From NCBI GenBank assembly GCA_963810615.1, contig CAWEOA010000002.1, forward strand, positions 124,001-188,000: a stretch of 64,000 bases of DNA. The letters run 5' to 3'. Source of the stretch: JARRQJ01 sp963810615 (GTDB lineage Bacteria; Pseudomonadota; Gammaproteobacteria; DRLM01). This document shows positions 18,536-31,202 of the stretch, in pieces. The first letter of the stretch is position 1. Each line of letters begins with the position of its first letter. The notes below the pieces were generated by a model. That model saw only the letters and a program-made list of their open reading frames with translations. It had not been told where the DNA came from and searched no databases. The translations under genes were made by a program, and so were the position numbers.

Positions 18536-20059
18536 ATGGAATTTACTGTCAAAAGTGGAAATCCCGAGAAACAACGTACGGCCTGCGTCGTGCTCGGCGT
18601 GTTCGAACCCCGGCGCCTGTCGCCGGTTGCCGAAAAACTGGATGAAATCACCGGCGGCTATATCTCCAATCTTATCCGCCGCGGCGACCTCGAAGGCAAA
18701 CTCGGTCAGACACTGCTGCTGCATAACGTACCCAACACACTGTGCGACAGGGTCTTGCTGATCGGTTGCGGACGGGAACGGGAACTGGGCGACAGTCAAT
18801 ACCTTAAGATCATCACCAAGGCCGCCAACACGTTAAATGATATAGGCGCCATGGAAGCGGTGTGTTATTTGACCGAACTGACTATCAAAGGCCGTGATGT
18901 TGCCTGGAAAGTGCGCCACACCGTGGAGGCGGTTACCGACGCCCTCTATCGCTTTGACCAGCTGAAGAGCAAGAAAGACACGGCACGCCGACCGCTGCGT
19001 AAGCTGGTCCTGAGTGTCCCGCGCCGCCGCGAATTGACCAGTGGCGAGGAGGCGGTCCATATCGGTACCGCCGTCGCCAACGGCGTCACCCTCGCCAAGG
19101 ACCTCGGCAACCTTCCCGGCAACATCTGCACCCCAACTTACCTGGCGGATCAGGCCCAGGATCTGGCCAAGCGCTTTAAGGCCATCAAGACGGAAATCCT
19201 CAATAAGGCCGACATGGAGCAGCTGGGCATGGGCTCTCTCCTTTCCGTGGCGCGCGGCAGCAAAGAGCCGCCCAAATTCATCGTCAGCCACTACCGCGGC
19301 GGTAAAAAAGACGAGCATCCCGTGGTATTGGTGGGCAAGGGCGTCACCTTTGACTCCGGCGGCATCTCCATCAAACCCGCCGCCGCTATGGATGAAATGA
19401 AATATGACATGTGCGGCGCAGCCAGCGTGCTGGGCACCCTGACCGCCGTGGCGGAAATGGGCCTGCCCATCAACGTCACCGGAGTCATCCCCGCCACGGA
19501 AAACCTCCCCGGCGGCAATGCCACCAAACCGGGAGACGTCGTCAAAAGTCTGTCGGGGCAGACCATCGAGGTCCTCAATACCGACGCGGAGGGCCGCTTG
19601 ATTCTGTGCGATGCCTTGACCTACAGCGAACGCTTCAATCCCGCCGTCGTCATCGATATCGCCACTTTGACCGGCGCCTGCGTCATCGCCCTGGGAAAAC
19701 ACGCCTCGGGACTCCTGAGCAATCACAGCCCGCTGGCCCATGACCTGCTCAATGCCGCCAAGGCCAGCGGCGACCGCGCCTGGGAATTACCCCTGTGGGA
19801 CGATTACCAAGACCAACTCAAGAGCAACTTTGCCGACATGGCCAACGTAGGCGGGCGTGAGGCGGGCACCATCACCGCCGCCTGCTTTCTGGCGCGCTTC
19901 ACCAAGAAATTCCACTGGGCGCATCTGGATATCGCCGGAACCGCCTGGTTGGGCGGCGACAAAAAGGGTGCTACCGGGCGTCCCGTGCCCTTGCTGACGC
20001 AATACCTCATTGATCGGGCCACGGAGCAACGCGCCAATGCCGAGGAAAGAAAGACGTGA
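18536..20059 (+). CDS. pepA: Leucyl aminopeptidase (M17 family)
   Basis: Cytosolic two-metal aminopeptidase removing N-terminal residues; in E. coli it is also a DNA-binding accessory factor for Xer recombination and carAB control. 507 residues from ATG 18536, chosen because AGGAG lies 6 bases upstream and MEFTVKSG matches the family N-terminus; the longer frame begins at a TTG. Active-site signatures: VGKGVTFDSGGISIKP, MDEMKYDMCGAA, and NTDAEGRLILCDAL. It is first in pepA-holC-(small gene)-valS and overlaps holC by 4 bp. Confidence 0.97.
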   Translation: MEFTVKSGNPEKQRTACVVLGVFEPRRLSPVAEKLDEITGGYISNLIRRGDLEGKLGQTLLLHNVPNTLCDRVLLIGCGRERELGDSQYLKIITKAANTLNDIGAMEAVCYLTELTIKGRDVAWKVRHTVEAVTDALYRFDQLKSKKDTARRPLRKLVLSVPRRRELTSGEEAVHIGTAVANGVTLAKDLGNLPGNICTPTYLADQAQDLAKRFKAIKTEILNKADMEQLGMGSLLSVARGSKEPPKFIVSHYRGGKKDEHPVVLVGKGVTFDSGGISIKPAAAMDEMKYDMCGAASVLGTLTAVAEMGLPINVTGVIPATENLPGGNATKPGDVVKSLSGQTIEVLNTDAEGRLILCDALTYSERFNPAVVIDIATLTGACVIALGKHASGLLSNHSPLAHDLLNAAKASGDRAWELPLWDDYQDQLKSNFADMANVGGREAGTITAACFLARFTKKFHWAHLDIAGTAWLGGDKKGATGRPVPLLTQYLIDRATEQRANAEERKT

Positions 20060-20502
20060 CCCGGGTCGACTTCTACGTCCTGTCCGATGGCGCGTCCAGC
20101 GGCCGCGAGACATTCGCCTGCCGCCTGGCCGACATCGCCTACCGGCGCGGTCAGCGGGTCTATGTTTATGCGCAATCTCAAGATCAGGCCGGCGTCCTGG
20201 ACAAACTGCTGTGGACTTTCCAAGCCGGGAGTTTCGTCCCTCACGATCTCCATCCATCCGGATCGGCCGCGGTGACTCCGATACTCATCGGCCATGACGG
20301 CGTCCCCGACAGCGGCCATGAGGTACTGATAAATCTCGCCGCAACAGTCCCCAATTTTTTCAGCCGCTTCGAGAGAGTGGCCGAGGTGGTCAATCAAGAC
20401 CCCTCCGTCAAACAGGCAGGACGCGAGAGGTTTCGCTTTTACCGCGAGCGGGGGTATGCTTTGGAAACCCATACTTTGGCTGCGCAAAAGGACAATGCAT
20501 AA
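20056..20502 (+). CDS. holC: DNA polymerase III subunit chi
   Basis: Chi subunit of the clamp-loader complex, which binds SSB and bridges it to the polymerase through psi. 148 residues; the N-terminal motif TRVDFYVLSDGASSGRETFA, then ADIAYRRGQRVYVYAQ and LLWTFQAGSFVPH are characteristic. The start is GTG at 20056 overlapping the pepA TGA (GTGA), so it is translationally coupled. Confidence 0.93.
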   Translation: MTRVDFYVLSDGASSGRETFACRLADIAYRRGQRVYVYAQSQDQAGVLDKLLWTFQAGSFVPHDLHPSGSAAVTPILIGHDGVPDSGHEVLINLAATVPNFFSRFERVAEVVNQDPSVKQAGRERFRFYRERGYALETHTLAAQKDNA

Positions 20503-20872
20503 GGACTACGACAATTCGGCCCCTCCTCCGACTGGCGATTCAGCGCCGGATGACGGCATCCCCGTGCTGCATGAAGTCGTCAATTCGTCTGAAAATACGG
20601 ATATCCCAACCCTGGATGCACGTTTTGCCGTTACCCTCCCCACCGTTCCGGCGCTGAAAAACGGCATCACCACCGAACGTATCGCGGAGATCGCGGATAC
20701 CCTGCAGCTCACCCTAAACCGGGAGCTGGATTACGCCATCGACGGCGCGGTGTATGAGCGATTGCAGACGGCCATGGAGGAAGTGGCCGCCAGTGTCAAG
20801 AAACAGATTCACGAACAGCTGGAACAAAAATTACCTGAATTGATCGAACAGACCCTGAGCAAAGACGACTAA
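20495..20872 (+). CDS. Conserved hypothetical protein between holC and valS
   Basis: 125 residues from ATG 20495, overlapping the holC stop. The N-terminus is acidic and proline-rich, with the short conserved-looking motif DDGIPVLHEVV. The C-terminal half is amphipathic helix (RLQTAMEEVAASVKKQIHEQ) that may form a coiled coil. Small proteins of this kind often sit between holC and valS in beta- and gammaproteobacteria (DUF2486-like). No catalytic motif and no signal peptide. Function unknown; position suggests only co-expression. Confidence 0.75.
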   Translation: MHKDYDNSAPPPTGDSAPDDGIPVLHEVVNSSENTDIPTLDARFAVTLPTVPALKNGITTERIAEIADTLQLTLNRELDYAIDGAVYERLQTAMEEVAASVKKQIHEQLEQKLPELIEQTLSKDD

Positions 20873-20928
20873 ACTTTCAAGCCCGACACAAAACTCTATA
20901 AGCTTCTACTTTTACGGCTGAATCACCA

Positions 20929-23811
<2,883 letters not shown>

Positions 23812-24075
23812 GGTGACTGCGATGTGCGTGCTGTCCTGCGATTACCTCTCTACGCCGCACACCGGCCAACAATTACATTAAATACATACGGTTGAATTAT
23901 ATAGAGTCGCAAAACCAGTCAACCCCGACATTGATTCATAAAGTCAGCCGGCAGAAGGACCTATTGAGCAGCAAATCGGCTGGCAACAAAATGGAAATCG
24001 AGTAAGCTATTAGCCGCAGTAAGCCGCGCGAAATTACTTTGTGAGTCATCCGTCCTTTACAGGGAGGCAACAAGC

Positions 24076-24555
24076 ATGCTCAAACAACATTCGACATTAG
24101 CTCTTTTCACCATCCTGGCCGTCAGCCTTTTTACCGGTAAAGCACTGGCTCAAGATGCCGGCGAAGGTGCAGATACAGCCGCTTCGGCACCGGGCACCAC
24201 CCTGGAAAGCGCATCAAGCGAGCATGTGGCACGCGCACTCTTTACTTCGGAAGTACAGAACCGCGAACCTACGGATTCCATTACTAGCCTGAGCAACGAT
24301 AAGAATAAGATTTACTTCTACAGCGATTTGACCAGGCTAGGCGGACAAACGGTAACCCATCGCTGGGAATATCAAGGCAAGACCATGAGCGAAGTCAAAT
24401 TCAATGTAGGCGGCCCGCGCTGGCGGGTATGGTCAAGCAAGACCTTGCTGCCGCAATGGACGGGAGAGTGGCGGGTTTTGATCATCGATGGTTCCGGCAA
24501 TAAGGTAGGGGAAGGTACCTTCAACTACACCGAGGCCGGCGCCCCCAACAACTAG
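24076..24555 (+). CDS. Secreted DUF2914 domain protein
   Basis: 159 residues with a signal peptide ending at ALAQ. The mature part matches the DUF2914 pattern: VARALFTSEVQNREPTDSI, IYFYSDL, GQTVTHRWEYQGK, RWRVWSSKTLLPQWTGEWRV, and a final glycine-rich strand. Predicted periplasmic beta-sandwich of unknown role. GGGAGG lies 10 bases before the ATG. Monocistronic, downstream of valS after a 264-bp gap in which I see no gene. Confidence 0.85.
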   Translation: MLKQHSTLALFTILAVSLFTGKALAQDAGEGADTAASAPGTTLESASSEHVARALFTSEVQNREPTDSITSLSNDKNKIYFYSDLTRLGGQTVTHRWEYQGKTMSEVKFNVGGPRWRVWSSKTLLPQWTGEWRVLIIDGSGNKVGEGTFNYTEAGAPNN

Positions 24556-24605
24556 CTGCAGCTGAAGGAGCCGGCCTTAAACCACATTATGCATGCGGGT
24601 CGGTA

Positions 24606-24951
24606 TTACTCGCCTCCGACCGCATTAGGCATGGCTTCGACTATTTCGCTGTGCAGTCGATATGTCGGCACACCTAAGGAGAATTCTGCCATCAACCCCA
24701 TCATCACTTGACCCACATCCACTAAGAAGGGATAGCGCTCGCCGCGATGTGAACACGCCGGTCCAGCCATTTGCATATCCATAGGCAAGACATAGCCGGT
24801 TAACTTTGCCACGGCCCTTGTAGTCAACATGTAGCTAAGCTATCGCCCCTTCACAACTCACCTTTACTGCTGCCTTCAAGCGCAGCTGATGGTGAATATG
24901 ACGACTCCATTGGTCATCCACCAAAATCACTTCGAAACTCTCACTCACCAT
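24606..24951 (-). pseudogene. Possible broken small gene (two short ORFs)
   Basis: A 38-codon ORF starting at 24951 has a good ribosome site (AAGGA, 8 bases upstream) and stops at 24835. A second 74-codon ORF (24830-24606) begins 5 bases later without a ribosome site, yet has coding-like codon use (GERYPFLVDVGQVMMGLMAE). This could be one gene split by a frameshift or stop, or two unrelated tiny ORFs. I do not recognise either product. Confidence 0.3.
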
Positions 24952-25421
24952 GATCAGTTCCTTATCTCTGTCGATCTGATTTTCCTAATAATCCCTGACC
25001 TTCAGCTGTAATTAACTTGTCATTCTTTTAACGCCGGAATCGCGCCTAAAAATCCCCGCCAATCACCCAAATTGAATATCAAATCCATCAGCCTCGTTTC
25101 AATTATCCACCATTAAACCACCACCCTGCATTTCACCATGACGCGATATATCTTCAACGCTTCAGCACGGACCAAAGTCGCAATCATTGCGGAGAAGTGC
25201 GGCGCCCCCGTCAGCGTAAGGGGATACAAAAGGGAGTGAGTCACCGGTACCCTGGTCATTAGTTGTGGATCTCTGCCGCCATACCGGGCGGTTATACTGT
25301 TAAGCTATTAATCCATATCGACTTAGGACTGGTTAAGATCCAGACAAATGCCGCACCGGTTCATTAATATCACACGCATCAACAACTCAAAAATAACCAT
25401 TAAAAATCATAGCATTAAATG

Positions 25422-25439
25422 CGTCTCCACCTAGAGACA
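25422..25439. promoter_or_regulatory. GlrR-type operator, site A
   Basis: CGTC-N10-GACA, one mismatch to the TGTC-N10-GACA activator site described for GlrR upstream of enterobacterial glmY/glmZ. It lies about 280 bp upstream of the glrK-like gene. The surrounding 24952-25707 spacer is AT-rich and shows no convincing gene. Confidence 0.5.
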
Positions 25440-25486
25440 ACGCTGACCAAACGAACAATAACTATATGATTTAAAAATTCTTTAAA

Positions 25487-25504
25487 TGTCTCTCATTAGC
25501 GACA
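25487..25504. promoter_or_regulatory. GlrR-type operator, site B
   Basis: TGTC-TCTCATTAGC-GACA, an exact match to TGTC-N10-GACA. Its centre is 65 bp (about six helical turns) from site A, so both would face the same side of the helix. It lies about 210 bp upstream of the glrK-like start. A TGGCAC (sigma-54 -24-like) follows at 25539 but lacks a -12 GC. Confidence 0.6.
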
Positions 25505-25707
25505 ATTTACATTTAGCATGATTCGTAATAAAAGTCCCTGGCACACGTGTATTCTGTCAATTTAGATATAATAAAAAAGGGTTATTTTTTGTCATTTCAT
25601 GCAGTCGATAAGTTTAGTTCCGATTTCGATGATCAGTTGCTGCTGCTTGGCCGAAATCACAGTTTCACCAGGCGGATAACCTACGCCTGTAATGGGTTTT
25701 AGCGAAG

Positions 25708-27189
25708 ATGGTTCACACATTACGCAGTCACCTTAGATCCGTTTATATTTATGGCCCTAAGTCATTCCTGACACTGATATTGATCGGCTTCGGCTTCGTC
25801 GCCCTACCTTTAATCTTTGCCCTGATATATAGCGCTTTCCATGTAGAACGCCTTGCGGATAAGAGCCAGGTTACCGTTTATACGGCGGTTCAGGCCACCC
25901 AAAACACCCGGATGCTGCTCGAGCAACTCACGGGTATGGAGCGTTCCGCACGGCAGTACCATGTCCTCAAGGACCCTGCATTTTTACAGTCTTACGAAGA
26001 AAAGCATCAGGCCTTTCAAAAGACCCTTGGGATATTGCTGGCAGCACTGCACGACGACACCATCAGTACCCAATTACGAACCCTGGCCAACCGCGAAAAC
26101 ACCCAATTTCTCGCCATCAATGCCAAACCAACTACTTCCGCGGAAGCCGAGGCGGCCATCGCGGAATTTTTACCGCTCGTCGACCTCGCCCAAAACATCT
26201 TCACCGACACCAATAAGGTGATCGATCATGAAGTTGAAGAAATGCACCAAACCAGTGAGCGCACTCTGAAAACGCTGTTATGGCTGTCATTCGCCATGAT
26301 CCCCACCGCCATTATTTTTTCCGCGCTATTTACCATTTTGCTCAACCGCCCCATAAAACAGATCGATCAAGCGATCCGCCTACTTGGCGATGGTGAATTC
26401 AAGGCATCAATCTCGGTAACGGGTCCTCACGACCTTGAATATTTAGGGCAACGTCTCAACTGGCTGCGGGGAAGATTATTGGATGTGGAAAATCAAAAAA
26501 ACCGATTTATCCGCCATGTTTCCCACGAGCTGAAAACCCCGTTGACCGCGCTAAGGGAGGGCGTTGAATTGCTTGCCGATGAGGTCGTCGGCGAGTTACG
26601 CGATGAGCAACGCGAGGTCGTGCAGATCCTTCAACATAATGGCGTACGCTTGCAAACCCTGATTGAAGATCTCCTGAATTTCAATACTGCCGCGTCTCAA
26701 TCGTCTCTCAGCTCGATAAACCCCGTACGACTCGACGACGTTATCCAACGCGTCATCAAAGATCACAAATTGACCATCGTCGCGAAAAACATACAGTTGA
26801 ATTCCGAATTATCCCCCTGCGTAGTAGAGGGGGATGATGAAAAGTTACGTGTTATTATCGATAATCTGCTGTCCAATGCCATCAAATATTCGCCACCGGG
26901 AGGGAAAATTTCCATCGCTTTGCGAGAGAATCAATCCCAGGTAATTCTGGACGTATTCGATTCCGGCCCCGGAATCCGGGCGGACGAGGGCAGCAAAATA
27001 TTCGAGACCTTTTATCAAGGTCTTCCCCCGGCTGAAGGCCATATTAAGGGTTCGGGCTTGGGACTCTCCATAGCCCGAGAACACGTATTGGCCCATCGCG
27101 GTTTGATTAAGCCGCTTTTCGATTCTCTAGGTGCACATTTGCAAGTCATACTCCCACAAAAGCAAGCAATCCATGTCAGTCCAGCATAA
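25708..27189 (+). CDS. glrK: Sensor histidine kinase, GlrK/QseE type
   Basis: Inner-membrane sensor kinase, 493 residues. TM1 at about 19-46, a helical periplasmic domain of about 140 residues, TM2 at about 190-213, then HAMP, a HisKA domain with the phospho-acceptor His273 in RHVSHELKTPLTALREG, and a C-terminal ATPase with N box DNLLSNAIKYSPPGG, DSGPGIR and GSGLGLSIAREH. Assignment to GlrK/QseE rests on the operon: a QseG-like lipoprotein and a sigma-54 activator follow with overlapping frames, as in E. coli glrK-qseG-glrR. Confidence 0.88.
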   Translation: MVHTLRSHLRSVYIYGPKSFLTLILIGFGFVALPLIFALIYSAFHVERLADKSQVTVYTAVQATQNTRMLLEQLTGMERSARQYHVLKDPAFLQSYEEKHQAFQKTLGILLAALHDDTISTQLRTLANRENTQFLAINAKPTTSAEAEAAIAEFLPLVDLAQNIFTDTNKVIDHEVEEMHQTSERTLKTLLWLSFAMIPTAIIFSALFTILLNRPIKQIDQAIRLLGDGEFKASISVTGPHDLEYLGQRLNWLRGRLLDVENQKNRFIRHVSHELKTPLTALREGVELLADEVVGELRDEQREVVQILQHNGVRLQTLIEDLLNFNTAASQSSLSSINPVRLDDVIQRVIKDHKLTIVAKNIQLNSELSPCVVEGDDEKLRVIIDNLLSNAIKYSPPGGKISIALRENQSQVILDVFDSGPGIRADEGSKIFETFYQGLPPAEGHIKGSGLGLSIAREHVLAHRGLIKPLFDSLGAHLQVILPQKQAIHVSPA

Positions 27190-27775
27190 GTTTAAATTGC
27201 TCGCGGTTATCGTCACGGTGATCTCCAGCGGCTGTACGGTACTCGATAAATTTCCCAATCGAGTCGAAACCGTCGCACCACCCGTCGTCCGCACCCAGGA
27301 CGCTTCTACCGATCAATTAGCGGTGATGCACAACTCTTCCAAGGTGGATATTGCTTGGGTATTTCAATATTACCGCCTCATAAGCACCATCCAGCCCAAA
27401 GTACTTAACGATGAATTCGAGAAGACAAAAAAAGATCTTTTTGCGGAGAAGACTGCATGGAATCAATGGCAGATGGCCATGTTACTCAGCCTGCCTTCCG
27501 CGCCTTTCTATGATCCAGGACGCTCAGCCGTACTTTTCAAGAGCTTGGCCGAGACATCCGGCGATCAAGATCCTGTAATAAACGATGCCGCCTTCTTAAT
27601 GTATTCTTGGATAAAGGAACAGCACCAAGTCAATAAACGAGCTGTAGACCTTGAGGGACAACTGTCCGAATCCCGATCGGAAAATAAAACACTCGAAGAC
27701 CAGCTCAAGGCACTCAAGGCCATCGAAGAAAACCTTTATCAGCGCAATAAAGTTGAGGTATTACCCAAACCATGA
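27173..27775 (+). CDS. qseG: QseG-like outer-membrane lipoprotein
   Basis: 200-residue lipoprotein. From ATG 27173 (overlapping the kinase gene) the signal peptide ends in the lipobox SSGC. The mature protein is helical, with a C-terminal coiled coil rich in Glu/Lys (VDLEGQLSESRSENKTLEDQ). Sequence similarity is modest, but position between the kinase and regulator genes and the overlaps on both sides (ATGA with glrR) match QseG/YfhG, which controls QseE activity from the outer membrane in enterobacteria. Confidence 0.75.
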   Translation: MSVQHKFKLLAVIVTVISSGCTVLDKFPNRVETVAPPVVRTQDASTDQLAVMHNSSKVDIAWVFQYYRLISTIQPKVLNDEFEKTKKDLFAEKTAWNQWQMAMLLSLPSAPFYDPGRSAVLFKSLAETSGDQDPVINDAAFLMYSWIKEQHQVNKRAVDLEGQLSESRSENKTLEDQLKALKAIEENLYQRNKVEVLPKP

Positions 27776-29139
27776 ACAACGCCAAAGCCAAAATATTGTT
27801 GATCGACGACGATCCCGGCATATTACGTTTGATATCGATCCGTCTCAGTGCAGCCGGATATGATGTCGTGCCGGAAAGCAGCGGCGAAAAGGCCTTGGCT
27901 CATCTATCACTGCATCGCCCCCATATTGTCGTCACCGACCTGCGGATGAGCGGCATGGACGGCATGGCTGTATTCGATGCCATACATCAACGCAACCCCA
28001 CCCTGCCGGTCATAATTTTGACCGCCCATGGCACCATTCCCGACGCGGTAGCCGCCACCAAGCGCGGGGTATTCGGCTTTCTCACCAAGCCCTTTGACAG
28101 CAAGGCCTTGCTGGAACAAGTAGAAAAGGCCTTGGTGGCAAGCGGTCTGCACAGTGAGGAGGAAAACAACAGCTCCGAGGATACTAATTGGCGACGCGGC
28201 ATCATAACCCGCAACCCGGCCATGGAGGATGTAATGAATCAGGCGCGACTGGTCGCCGAAAGCGATATCAGCGTCTTCATCCACGGTGAAAGCGGTACGG
28301 GTAAGGACCTACTGGCCCGCGCCATCCATAAGGCCAGCCCCCGTTGCGGCCATCACTTCGTCGCCATAAATTGCAGCGCCATTCCGGAGCCTTTGCTGGA
28401 ATCGGAACTATTCGGTCACAGCAAAGGTTCTTTTACCGGCGCCACTCGCGATCACAAGGGACTTTTCCAAGCCGCTCACAAAGGGACCTTATTCCTGGAT
28501 GAGATCGGCGACATGCCCCTGTCCCTGCAGGCAAAGCTACTTAGAGTACTTCAGGATAAAGAAGTACGGCCCATCGGCGCCACGCAATCGGTCACCGTGG
28601 ACGTCCGGGTAATCTCCGCCACCCATCGCAACCTGGAGCAGGAGATGGGACGCGGCAATTTCCGCGAAGACCTCTATTACCGCCTCAATGTGGTTGAATT
28701 GGAGATTCCTCCCTTGGCGCAGCGGCGCGAAGACATCCCACCGCTGGCTCTACACTTCCTGAGCAAGTTCTCCGGCAAGGGCAACCGCAAGGTGGAAGGT
28801 TTCTCTCCAGAAGCCATGAAACTGCTGGTCAGCGCCTCCTGGCCGGGCAATGTCCGTCAATTGCTGAACGTCGTGGAACAGACTGTTGCACTTTCGACCA
28901 CCCCGATAATCTCCACGGCCTTGGTACAAAAGGCATTACGCACCGAACCCGGAGAGATATTATCGTTTGTCGATGCCCGCACCAGTTTCGAACGCGAGTA
29001 TCTAGTGCAATTGCTGCAAATATCCCAGGGGAACGTGACTCAAGCGGCACGCCTCGCCAAGCGCAACCGCACCGAATTTTACAAGCTGCTCCGCCGCCAT
29101 CACCTTGAACCCGGCTTATTTAAACAAGCTGGACAATAA
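27772..29139 (+). CDS. glrR: Sigma-54-dependent response regulator, GlrR/QseF type
   Basis: 455 residues. Receiver domain with Asp56 in VTDLRMSGMDG as the likely phosphorylation site and Lys in FLTKPF. AAA+ domain with Walker A GESGTGKD, the sigma-54 contact loop GSFTGA at 219-224 (Ser in place of the common Ala), Walker B TLFLDEIGDMP, and FREDLYYRLNVVEL. The C-terminal Fis-type helix-turn-helix is QGNVTQAARLAKRNRTEFYK. Predicted to bind TGTC-N10-GACA sites and activate sigma-54 promoters; two such sites lie upstream of its own operon. Confidence 0.9.
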   Translation: MNNAKAKILLIDDDPGILRLISIRLSAAGYDVVPESSGEKALAHLSLHRPHIVVTDLRMSGMDGMAVFDAIHQRNPTLPVIILTAHGTIPDAVAATKRGVFGFLTKPFDSKALLEQVEKALVASGLHSEEENNSSEDTNWRRGIITRNPAMEDVMNQARLVAESDISVFIHGESGTGKDLLARAIHKASPRCGHHFVAINCSAIPEPLLESELFGHSKGSFTGATRDHKGLFQAAHKGTLFLDEIGDMPLSLQAKLLRVLQDKEVRPIGATQSVTVDVRVISATHRNLEQEMGRGNFREDLYYRLNVVELEIPPLAQRREDIPPLALHFLSKFSGKGNRKVEGFSPEAMKLLVSASWPGNVRQLLNVVEQTVALSTTPIISTALVQKALRTEPGEILSFVDARTSFEREYLVQLLQISQGNVTQAARLAKRNRTEFYKLLRRHHLEPGLFKQAGQ

Positions 29140-29167
29140 AACCCGACACAAATCCGTTGCGGAATGC

Positions 29168-30748
29168 TCAGTGCTCACGGGTTGCAAAGAAATGGATCTC
29201 CGGCCAGCGCTCCATGGTAAGATCGAGATTGACGCGGGTAGGCGCGAGATAAGCAAGATCGCCACCACCGTCGATTGCCAAATGCTCGTTGGCTTTGAGA
29301 CGGAATTCCTCCAATCGTTTGGGATCGTCGCAACTCACCCAACGTGCGGTCGTGACCGGCACAGCCTCAAACAGACATTCGACGGAGTATTCATCTTGCA
29401 AGCGCTGGGCGACCACATCAAATTGCAGAATACCCACTGCCCCCAAAATGAGATCGTTACTGCTCAAAGGTCTGAACAATTGTGTGGCACCCTCTTCGCA
29501 TAACTGCTCCAACCCTTTACTCAATGCCTTCATGCGCATGGGATCTCGCAAACGCGCCCGTCGAAACAGCTCGGGGGCAAAATTGGGGATCCCGGTAAAT
29601 TTCAAATCTTCACCTTCAGTGAAGGTATCGCCGATTTGAATGGTCCCATGATTGTGCAAGCCGATGATGTCTCCTGCATACGCATCCTCGACATGTTCGC
29701 GGTCGCGCGCCATAAAGGTAATGGCGTTGGCGATCTTGACATCCCGCCCCAGACGCACGTGCCTCACTTTCATCCCGTCGGCATAGCTACCGGAACACAC
29801 CCGCATAAAGGCGACGCGATCGCGATGCGCCGGATCCATATTGGCTTGAATCTTAAATACGAAACCGCTGAATTTTTCTTCCTCCGCCGCGACCTGACGC
29901 GTGGTGGTGTCTCGAGAGCGGGGCGACGGCGCATACTCCGCCATGGCATTGAGCAAGTCCGAGACACCGAAATTATTCACGGCCGACCCGAAGAACACTG
30001 GGGTCATTTTCCCGGCTAAATAGGCCTCGATGTCGAAATGGTGACTCGCACCCTTTACCAATTCCACCTGCTCACGCAGCTCCACCGCTTGGCTGCCGAA
30101 TAATTCATCCAGGCGGGGATTATCCAGTCCGGCGATCGCCTCACCCGCCAGAATTTTACCGCCGTGGGTCGGACTGAATACATGCACACTGTCCGTATAG
30201 AGGTTAAATACCCCTCGGAATTGTTTGCCCATACCGATGGGCCAGGTAATCGGCGCGCATTGAATATTCAATATGGATTCGATCTCATCCAGAATATCAA
30301 TGGGGTCGCGACCTTCACGATCCAATTTATTGATGAAGGTGATGATGGGGGTATCGCGCAAACGGCACACTTCCATCAGCTTGATGGTGCGATCCTCAAC
30401 ACCCTTGGCGCTGTCTATCACCATCAAGGCCGAATCCACTGCCGTCAAGGTGCGGTAGGTGTCCTCGGAAAAGTCTTCATGCCCCGGCGTATCCAGAAGG
30501 TTGATGACCAAATCCTTGTAGGGGAACTGCATAACCGACGTCGTGACGGATATGCCGCGACGCTTTTCCAATTCCATCCAATCCGATGTGGCATGACGAG
30601 CGGCCTTACGACCTTTTACCGCACCGGCCATTTGTATGGCACCGCCGTACAACAGCAGCTTCTCGGTAAGGGTTGTCTTACCGGCATCAGGGTGAGAGAT
30701 AATGGCGAAGGTACGGCGACGCGCCGCCTGGGCTGCAATGGCTAGCAT
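29168..30748 (-). CDS. prfC: Peptide chain release factor 3
   Basis: GTPase recycling RF1/RF2 after termination. 526 residues from ATG 30748 (E. coli RF3 is 529). The G1 motif SHPDAGKTT, GISVTTSVM (switch), LLDTPGHEDFSEDTYRTL and NKLDREGRDP are intact. The longer frame begins at a TTG and adds five residues not seen in relatives, so I did not use it. It is convergent with glrR, 28 bases apart. Confidence 0.96.
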   Translation of the reverse strand: MLAIAAQAARRRTFAIISHPDAGKTTLTEKLLLYGGAIQMAGAVKGRKAARHATSDWMELEKRRGISVTTSVMQFPYKDLVINLLDTPGHEDFSEDTYRTLTAVDSALMVIDSAKGVEDRTIKLMEVCRLRDTPIITFINKLDREGRDPIDILDEIESILNIQCAPITWPIGMGKQFRGVFNLYTDSVHVFSPTHGGKILAGEAIAGLDNPRLDELFGSQAVELREQVELVKGASHHFDIEAYLAGKMTPVFFGSAVNNFGVSDLLNAMAEYAPSPRSRDTTTRQVAAEEEKFSGFVFKIQANMDPAHRDRVAFMRVCSGSYADGMKVRHVRLGRDVKIANAITFMARDREHVEDAYAGDIIGLHNHGTIQIGDTFTEGEDLKFTGIPNFAPELFRRARLRDPMRMKALSKGLEQLCEEGATQLFRPLSSNDLILGAVGILQFDVVAQRLQDEYSVECLFEAVPVTTARWVSCDDPKRLEEFRLKANEHLAIDGGGDLAYLAPTRVNLDLTMERWPEIHFFATREH

Positions 30749-31202
30749 AAAGATATGAATCAACTGCTAAAATCTAGGAGTGGGCAATTATACACAAACT
30801 CCTGGCCGGCAGATACCAAAGAGGATGCCGCCGCGATTGTAATAAGCTTAACCACAGCACTGTCAAACAGCCTATTATGTAAAAAGAACGCTGGCATCTG
30901 CCGATATATAGTTAGAGACACTCGATGGAAATGTTGTCTACACAGTGGAGTAAGATTATCAAGGGAAACAATTGGCCACAATTTCGGTCAAACATTTCCG
31001 GTATAACAAACTATTAGGAACGCCGGAAAAATGACTACCCAAGGTTCATGCGCACCATGAGGCACCAATGGACCAGAGAGACCCCGGGGAAATGCGCCTA
31101 ACATGTATATCGCTGGCCGACAGCTAATTGGCTGATTTTTAAATGTCTTCCTTATACAAGGTCAGGCCGCGACAGGAAGAAAGGAATTGCACTCAGGTCA
31201 TT

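Noticed and set aside
18833..19741. 302-codon minus-strand ORF
   Set aside because: Antisense to pepA, which has all catalytic motifs.
25539..25555. Sigma-54 promoter downstream of the GlrR-type sites
   Set aside because: TGGCAC is perfect but the -12 GC is missing at the required spacing, so it was not annotated as a promoter.
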